This document shows, piece by piece, positions 58,663 through 64,000 of a DNA stretch of 64,000 nucleotides. The DNA is from Pacificibacter maritimus. GTDB taxonomy: Bacteria; Pseudomonadota; Alphaproteobacteria; Rhodobacterales; Rhodobacteraceae. The DNA lies in contig NZ_RKQK01000001.1 of NCBI RefSeq assembly GCF_003814915.1, positions 636,031-700,030 of the forward strand. The letters are read 5' to 3'. The notes under the pieces are model-generated. The model worked only from the letters and a program-made list of their open reading frames with translations. It did no database searches and was not told the origin of the DNA. A program made the translations under genes and the position numbers. Each line of letters starts with the position of its first letter. Position 1 is the stretch's first letter.

Positions 58663-61600
58663 TTATTTTTTCACGCCGACCTTTGAAAACTTGGCCAAAT
58701 CCTGCGCAATCGAAAACGCGCCCTTGATTTTGTCACTGTCTTTTTTCCAATCGCGGCGCACGATGATTTTGTTGTCTTTGACCTTTGCCATGCCCTTTTG
58801 CGCTTGGATGAAATCAACAAGCCCCACAGGGCTCGCAAATTTATCATTGTGGAACTGAATGGTGACACCTTTTGGCCCGCCGTCCAAACGCCCGATGCCA
58901 GCCTCGCGGCATTTTTCCTTGATCCGCACAATCACCAGCAAGGTATTGACCTCTTTGGGAAGCTTCCCAAAGCGGTCGATCAATTCAGCGGCAAAACCTT
59001 CGAGTTCAACTTTGCTGCGCAGACCTGACAGGCGACGATAAAGCCCTAAACGCACATCAAGATCGGCAACATAAGTTTCAGGAATCAAAACAGGCACGCC
59101 CAAATTGATTTGCGGCGCCCATTGACCATCATCGTCCAAAGTCACGGCTTCGTCGCCGGATTTGATCTTGGCAATCGCCTCTTCCAGCAGGTTTTGATAC
59201 AGTTCAAACCCGACTTCTTTCACCTGACCAGATTGTTCTTCGCCCACCAAATTGCCCGCACCGCGAATGTCCAGATCTTGTGAGGCAAGCGTAAAACCAG
59301 CCCCCAAAGTGTCCAAACTGCCCAAAACCCGCAGACGTTTTTCGGCTGTGGGTGTAAGCGGGCTGCGTGGTTTCGTGGTAAGATAGGCATAGGCGCGGGT
59401 TTTTGCGCGCCCGACACGGCCTCGAATTTGGTACAACTGTGCCAAGCCAAACATATCCGCACGGTGAATAATCATAGTGTTGGCAGTGGGAATATCGATG
59501 CCACTTTCCACGATGGTCGTCGCCAAAAGCACATCGAATTTGCCATCGTAAAAGGCATTCATCCGATCATCCAATTCGCCCGCCGCCAATTGGCCGTGTC
59601 CAATCACAACGCTGACTTCGGGCACTTCTTTGCGTAAGAAGTCTTCGATCTCAGGAATATCTTTGATGCGTGGCACCACAAAAAAGGACTGCCCGCCACG
59701 ATAATGTTCGCGCAACAAGGCTTCTCGCAATGTGACCGTATCGAATTCAGACACATAGGTGCGGATCGACAAACGATCGACAGGCGGTGTGCCGATGATC
59801 GACAAGTCGCGCACGCCCGTCAGTGACATTTGCAAGGTGCGCGGGATGGGTGTCGCCGAAAGCGTTAGAACATGAATGTTTGATTTCAGTGACTTAAGTC
59901 GTTCTTTATGGGTCACACCAAAGCGCTGTTCTTCGTCGACGATCATCAAACCTATGTTTTGGAAGCGCACTGATTTGGCCAAAAGCGCATGGGTGCCGAC
60001 CACAATGTCAACTTCGCCCGACGCTAGGCCCTCGCGGGTTTTGGCCATCTCTTTGGTCGACACAAAACGCGACATGGGCCGCACGTTGATTGGAAAACCA
60101 CGGAATCTTTCAGCAAAGGAGCGATAATGTTGACGCGCCAAAAGTGTCGTCGGCGCGATCATCGCCACCTGCACACCGCACATGGCGGCAATAAAGGCAG
60201 CACGCATGGCGACTTCGGTTTTGCCAAAGCCAACATCGCCGCAAATCAAACGATCCATCGGACGTCCTGCTTCGAAGTCATCCAAAACATCTTCGATGGC
60301 GCGCAACTGATCTTCGGTTTCCGAATAAGGAAAGCGCGCACAAAACGCCTGCCACATATCATCGGGCGGCGTCATTATTGGCGCTTTGCGGATATGACGC
60401 TCTGCCGCGATGCGGATCAGCTTTTCGGCCACTTCGCGGATGCGTTCTTTCATCCGCGCTTTTTTCGCCTGCCAAGCCCCGCCGCCGAGCTTGTCCAACA
60501 TGCCTTCGTCATGGCCATAGCGACTTAGAAGCTCAATGTTTTCAACAGGTAAATACAGTCGGTCGCCGCCTGCATATTCTAACAACAGACATTCATGGGC
60601 CGCGCCCAAGGCTGTGACGACCTCCAACCCTTGGTAAATCCCCACCCCATGCTCAACATGCACGATCAAATCACCGACAGTGAGATTGGAATGTTCTGTC
60701 AGGAAATTCTCAGCGCGTTTTTTGCGCGTTGGTCGGCGGATGAGACGATCGCCAAGCACATCTTGTTCGGAAATAACCGTGATATGCCCCGTGTCGAGCT
60801 GTGCTTCGAACCCTTGATCAAGCGGCCAAATTGCTAAGAAAACACCTCCGATGCCCTCTGGCACATCACGCCAATCGCCAATTTCAACCGCGCCGTTGAG
60901 GTCTTGGTCTTGCAGCAAGGTCGAAATACGGTCACGCGCGCCTTCAGACCAAGAGGCAATGATCACCTGCCCGCCCTTACGCTTTGCATTAATATGATCC
61001 GCTAATGATTGGAAAATATTTATATTTTCAAGATTTCGTTCAGGTGAAAAATTGCGCCCTAAAACGCCACCTGCATCAATTGCGCCCAGCCCTGTCGGCA
61101 CCTGTAATGGGTTAAGACTGAGCATGCGACGGTCTTGAGTTACAGACGTCCAAGCGTCGTCAGTCAGATATAAAAGCTCAGGCGGACAGGGTTTATAAAC
61201 ACTGTCTAATCGGCCTTTTGCGGTGAGTGCCTCTTTACGGTTTTCATACTGATCTTGGATGCCTTCCCAACGTGAAAGTCGTGCTGCATCCAATTGATTA
61301 TCAAGTGATATTGTTGCTTTTGGAAGATAATCAAATACCGTTTCCAATGTCTCATGAAAATAGGGCAACCAATGTTCAATGCCCGCATGTTTTTTGCCCG
61401 CAGAAATCGCTTCATAGATCGGATCGTCAGACCCTGTAGAGCCAAATTCAATGCGATAATTCTGACGAAACCGCGTGATCGCCGCATCGTCCAAAATGAC
61501 TTCTGAAACAGGCGTAAATGTGATTTCTTTCAAGCTTGTGGTCGTGCGCTGCGTCGCAGGATCAAATCGACGCAACCCATCCAATTCATCGCCAAAGAAA

Positions 61601-62130
61601 TCTAAACGCACAGGCAGATCATGCCCTGACGCATAGACATCAATGATGCCCCCACGAATAGCGTAATCGCCAGGCTCAACAACTGTTGGCGCTTGGGTAA
61701 AGCCCATCCGAACCAAGAACGCCCTTAGATTGGCCTCGTTGATCCGCTCACCAACGCGAGCTGTAAAAGCGGCTTCTTTCAACGTGTTGCGCGCAGGCAC
61801 CCGCTGGGTGGCCGCCGATAAAGTTGTCAGCAAAACGAACCGTTTGGGGGTGGCACCGTGACTTAAAGCCGCCAAAGTTGCCATCCTGTGCGCAGAAATA
61901 TCTGAATTGGGTGACATGCGATCGAAAGGCAAACAATCCCATGCGGGAAAATCTAAAACCGGCAAATCGGGTGCGAAAAAGCGCAGCGCTGTCCGCATCG
62001 CTTCGCGGCGCTTATCATCGCGGGCAATATGCACCACAGGGCCGTCAGATTTTTCGATCTCGCGCATCAACAGGTAGGCGTCGAACCCCTCAGGCGCGCC
62101 GCCAACTTGGATATGTTTTTTTGCTGTCAT
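58663..62130 (-). CDS. mfd: Transcription-repair coupling factor Mfd
   Basis: This 1155-residue helicase displaces stalled RNA polymerase and recruits UvrA. It has an N-terminal UvrB-like part (TLSAATQRVPARN), an RNAP-interacting domain containing VGDLIVHVEHGVGIYQGLE, helicase Walker A GDVGFGKTEVAMRAAF, motif II VDEEQRFGV and later RIKDIPEIEDF and QIRGRVGRA. The start is the ATG at 62130 (MTAKKHIQVGGAPEG); the longer frame adds 21 unsupported residues. Confidence 0.96.
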   Translation of the reverse strand: MTAKKHIQVGGAPEGFDAYLLMREIEKSDGPVVHIARDDKRREAMRTALRFFAPDLPVLDFPAWDCLPFDRMSPNSDISAHRMATLAALSHGATPKRFVLLTTLSAATQRVPARNTLKEAAFTARVGERINEANLRAFLVRMGFTQAPTVVEPGDYAIRGGIIDVYASGHDLPVRLDFFGDELDGLRRFDPATQRTTTSLKEITFTPVSEVILDDAAITRFRQNYRIEFGSTGSDDPIYEAISAGKKHAGIEHWLPYFHETLETVFDYLPKATISLDNQLDAARLSRWEGIQDQYENRKEALTAKGRLDSVYKPCPPELLYLTDDAWTSVTQDRRMLSLNPLQVPTGLGAIDAGGVLGRNFSPERNLENINIFQSLADHINAKRKGGQVIIASWSEGARDRISTLLQDQDLNGAVEIGDWRDVPEGIGGVFLAIWPLDQGFEAQLDTGHITVISEQDVLGDRLIRRPTRKKRAENFLTEHSNLTVGDLIVHVEHGVGIYQGLEVVTALGAAHECLLLEYAGGDRLYLPVENIELLSRYGHDEGMLDKLGGGAWQAKKARMKERIREVAEKLIRIAAERHIRKAPIMTPPDDMWQAFCARFPYSETEDQLRAIEDVLDDFEAGRPMDRLICGDVGFGKTEVAMRAAFIAAMCGVQVAMIAPTTLLARQHYRSFAERFRGFPINVRPMSRFVSTKEMAKTREGLASGEVDIVVGTHALLAKSVRFQNIGLMIVDEEQRFGVTHKERLKSLKSNIHVLTLSATPIPRTLQMSLTGVRDLSIIGTPPVDRLSIRTYVSEFDTVTLREALLREHYRGGQSFFVVPRIKDIPEIEDFLRKEVPEVSVVIGHGQLAAGELDDRMNAFYDGKFDVLLATTIVESGIDIPTANTMIIHRADMFGLAQLYQIRGRVGRAKTRAYAYLTTKPRSPLTPTAEKRLRVLGSLDTLGAGFTLASQDLDIRGAGNLVGEEQSGQVKEVGFELYQNLLEEAIAKIKSGDEAVTLDDDGQWAPQINLGVPVLIPETYVADLDVRLGLYRRLSGLRSKVELEGFAAELIDRFGKLPKEVNTLLVIVRIKEKCREAGIGRLDGGPKGVTIQFHNDKFASPVGLVDFIQAQKGMAKVKDNKIIVRRDWKKDSDKIKGAFSIAQDLAKFSKVGVKK

Positions 62131-62147
62131 TGTTCTTATCCGCGTTG

Positions 62148-62675
62148 TTATCCGCCCAAAGGTCCTGTCACAAGGTTTTGGTACATGCCCCACATTGCAG
62201 TGACGAAAATCGACATCATGCCAATCACTTGCGTCTTGAACCTATGGAATTTCAAAGTCTCGAACAAAGCCGCCCCTTGCAGGGTCTCACTGCGGATTTT
62301 GCGGGCAGTTAAAACATTCATCAAAGCCACGCAACACATTGGAAAAGCTAATAAAAATGTCGCTTGCGCAAATTCAACACTATAGAAAATTCCCAAAGAA
62401 AACAGTACAGTAAGCCCTGTGCACACAAGCGCCACCGAAAACAGACCCGTTACTTCGGCGATGTTCAGCAAACGGTTGATGTTGATCCTCACCAAGGTTT
62501 CAATATCTGCCTGTTTTTCGCCGCCTTCTTTTGAGGCTTTTTGCACCAAATCAAAAGGTACACCCAGAACGTAGTGAGATGTGGCAGACCACAAAACCGC
62601 CAAAGCGATCCAGTACCATAGGTTTGAAAAGGATCGCATATCGATCACTTCAAAGATAGTTTGATAGAGATTCAA
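62148..62675 (-). CDS. Unknown conserved-looking membrane protein (175 aa)
   Basis: The protein has about four membrane helices, with LWYWIALAVLWSATSHYVLG at 19-38 and a charged loop QKASKEGGEKQADIETLVRININ (45-67). The next helices are around 76-100, 105-122 and 155-168. Similar proteins in Roseobacter-group genomes are sometimes labelled as a component of a SufBCD complex, but I find nothing here that supports a specific Fe-S role. It lies directly upstream of mfd on the same strand (17 bases), so the two are probably co-transcribed. Confidence 0.72.
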   Translation of the reverse strand: MNLYQTIFEVIDMRSFSNLWYWIALAVLWSATSHYVLGVPFDLVQKASKEGGEKQADIETLVRININRLLNIAEVTGLFSVALVCTGLTVLFSLGIFYSVEFAQATFLLAFPMCCVALMNVLTARKIRSETLQGAALFETLKFHRFKTQVIGMMSIFVTAMWGMYQNLVTGPLGG

Positions 62676-62820
62676 AACTGCAACTCTTTCTGATCGTTAT
62701 GCCGTCTTTTGACGACTTTATGCTGTGGATGCGGCGATTCCTACCCTTGAAGCAGAGGAAAATCCATGGCACCTGATAATCTATAGAAAATACATCGATT
62801 TCCTGCAAAAAGGACACGCT

Positions 62821-63825
62821 ATGCCTCGCACTGTTGCTCCCTATCCGTTGACGCGTCTACGCCGCACACGCAAGATGAGCGCCCTGCGCGGTTTGGTGCG
62901 TGAAAATGCCCTTGAAGCCCATGATTTGATCTGGCCCGTCTTTGTACAAGAGGGCGAAAACAAATCGACGCCTATCGTATCGATGCCTGGCGTCAACCGT
63001 TTGTCGATTGATCTTTTGGTACAATCCGCCAGCGAAGCCTATGATTTGGGCATTGGCGTAATCTGCCTTTTTCCGTATATAGAACAAGATCTTAAAACCG
63101 AAGATTGTGCGGGAGCTTGGGCAAGTGACAACCTGATCAACCGCGCCATTCGCGCCCTGAAACAGGCCTTGCCCGACTTGGCCATTATGACCGACGTGGC
63201 ACTAGACCCCTATAACATCAACGGCCATGACGGATTTGTTGTAAACGGTGAAATCGTCAATGATTTGACGGTTGAAGCCCTCGTGAAAATGGCCGTTGCG
63301 CAGGCGGAAGCAGGCGCTGATATCATCGGCCCGTCTGATATGATGGATGGGCGCATCGGGGCAATTCGCCGCGCCTTGGAAGTGGACGGTCATTCGAACG
63401 TGACGATCATGTCTTATTCGGCCAAATATGCCTCATCATTCTACGGTCCGTTTCGCGATGCTGTCGGGGCCTCTGGCGCGTTGACAGGCGATAAAAAGAC
63501 TTATCAAATGGACCCCGCGAATGCCGAAGAAGCCATGCGTTTGATCGAACGCGACCTGACCGAGGGCGCAGATATGGTGATGGTGAAACCTGGCATGCCT
63601 TATTTGGATATCTGCCGCCAAGCCCGTGATACTTTCGGTGTGCCGACCTTTGCCTATCAGGTGTCAGGCGAATATGCGATGATTTCGGCGGCTGCTGAAA
63701 ATGGCTGGATTGACCGTAAATCGACCATTTTAGAAAGCCTGATGTGCTTCAAGCGTGCGGGATGCAGCGGGATTTTGACCTATTTCGCGCCCGAAGTGGC
63801 AAAACTTTTAAAATCATCCGATTAA
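62821..63825 (+). CDS. hemB: Delta-aminolevulinic acid dehydratase (porphobilinogen synthase)
   Basis: This enzyme condenses two aminolevulinate molecules to porphobilinogen in heme and chlorophyll synthesis. The 334-residue protein has Schiff-base lysines in MSYSAKYASSFYG and MVKPGMPYLD. In place of the zinc-binding cysteine triad it has DVALDPYNINGHDGFV, so it is of the zinc-independent, magnesium-stimulated type known in Rhizobiales and Rhodobacter. The ATG at 62821 is supported by AGGA; an upstream in-frame region is ignored. Confidence 0.95.
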   Translation: MPRTVAPYPLTRLRRTRKMSALRGLVRENALEAHDLIWPVFVQEGENKSTPIVSMPGVNRLSIDLLVQSASEAYDLGIGVICLFPYIEQDLKTEDCAGAWASDNLINRAIRALKQALPDLAIMTDVALDPYNINGHDGFVVNGEIVNDLTVEALVKMAVAQAEAGADIIGPSDMMDGRIGAIRRALEVDGHSNVTIMSYSAKYASSFYGPFRDAVGASGALTGDKKTYQMDPANAEEAMRLIERDLTEGADMVMVKPGMPYLDICRQARDTFGVPTFAYQVSGEYAMISAAAENGWIDRKSTILESLMCFKRAGCSGILTYFAPEVAKLLKSSD

Positions 63826-63975
63826 AGCACGGGTTTTTCGCCGAAAATCGCACCAAATGCGCTTTGGTCATGACAAAATGGAAAAACCATGCAAAATACG
63901 GGTAAACAAAGATAAAAGAGGCTTTAAAGCTTCGTGAGCAATGATGCCTTCGGGCAAGAATATAAGGGCAGCCCT

Positions 63976-64000
63976 ATGACACAATCCGTCGTTACGCGAA
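63976..64000 (+). CDS. 5' end of an unidentified gene, cut by the window edge
   Basis: An ATG at 63976 with AAGGG seven bases upstream opens a frame reading MTQSVVTR before the window ends. It lies 150 bases after hemB. The product cannot be identified. Confidence 0.4.

Overview
The window reads as one contiguous piece of a chromosome from an alphaproteobacterium of the Rhodobacterales (Roseobacter-like). This is inferred from protein character and gene sets: a PAS_5 protein, RTX proteins ending in a Hint_2 domain, a phoR-pstSCAB-phoU-phoB regulon with the DUF3333-type PstA, a metal-ligand-poor (zinc-independent type) HemB, a pseudouridine operon and a thiCOSGEFD operon. Base composition is close to 50% GC by eye. 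No phage, transposase, integrase or CRISPR array was seen.

Layout: (1) 0-5.5 kb holds housekeeping genes: a cut gene start, gyrA, dsbB, a YqaA/DedA-like membrane protein, a YpfJ-type zinc metallopeptidase and tRNA-Leu(CAA). (2) 5.5-16.5 kb is the accessory-looking region. It has two secreted-type RTX/Hint proteins (2595 and about 596 aa) that share an internal module of about 200 residues, a pre-Hint module, the Hint domain and a conserved C-terminal tail. Each is preceded by a very small ORF (31 and 51 codons) with a plausible ribosome binding site. (3) 16.6-22.2 kb is a branched-chain amino acid ABC transporter (livK-G-F-[unknown]-H-M). (4) 22.7-27.2 kb has class II DAHP synthase, a PAS_5 protein, gmk, a gamma-carbonic-anhydrase-like protein and an unknown. 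(5) 27.4-35 kb is the phosphate regulon, with Pho boxes. (6) 35-39.1 kb is the class Ib ribonucleotide reductase operon nrdHIEF, headed by a cobalamin riboswitch and a tandem pair of NrdR-like boxes. (7) 39.2-45.5 kb is a seven-gene thiamine operon headed by a TPP riboswitch. (8) 45.6-48.4 kb has a decayed ABC-ATPase fragment and a ferredoxin/P450 pair divergent from a LysR gene. (9) 48.6-54.2 kb has tsf, rpsB, psuK-psuG, a DUF502 protein and bdhA. (10) 54.4-64 kb has a candidate sRNA, a YejA-like solute-binding protein followed by two tiny lipoproteins (entericidin-like), a DsbA/FrnE-like protein, a methyltransferase-like membrane protein, mfd, an unknown membrane protein, hemB and a cut gene start.

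Regulatory logic seen in the sequence: phosphate starvation (PhoR/PhoB) acts through 11-bp direct repeats at phoR and pstS. Thiamine pyrophosphate feeds back on thiC. Vitamin B12 is predicted to switch off the B12-independent class Ib reductase, which implies a B12-dependent class II enzyme elsewhere in the genome. The most novel elements are the RTX/Hint pair with its shared undescribed module and upstream micro-ORFs, the doubly regulated nrd promoter, the roughly 76-nt sRNA candidate and the entericidin-like lipoprotein pair.
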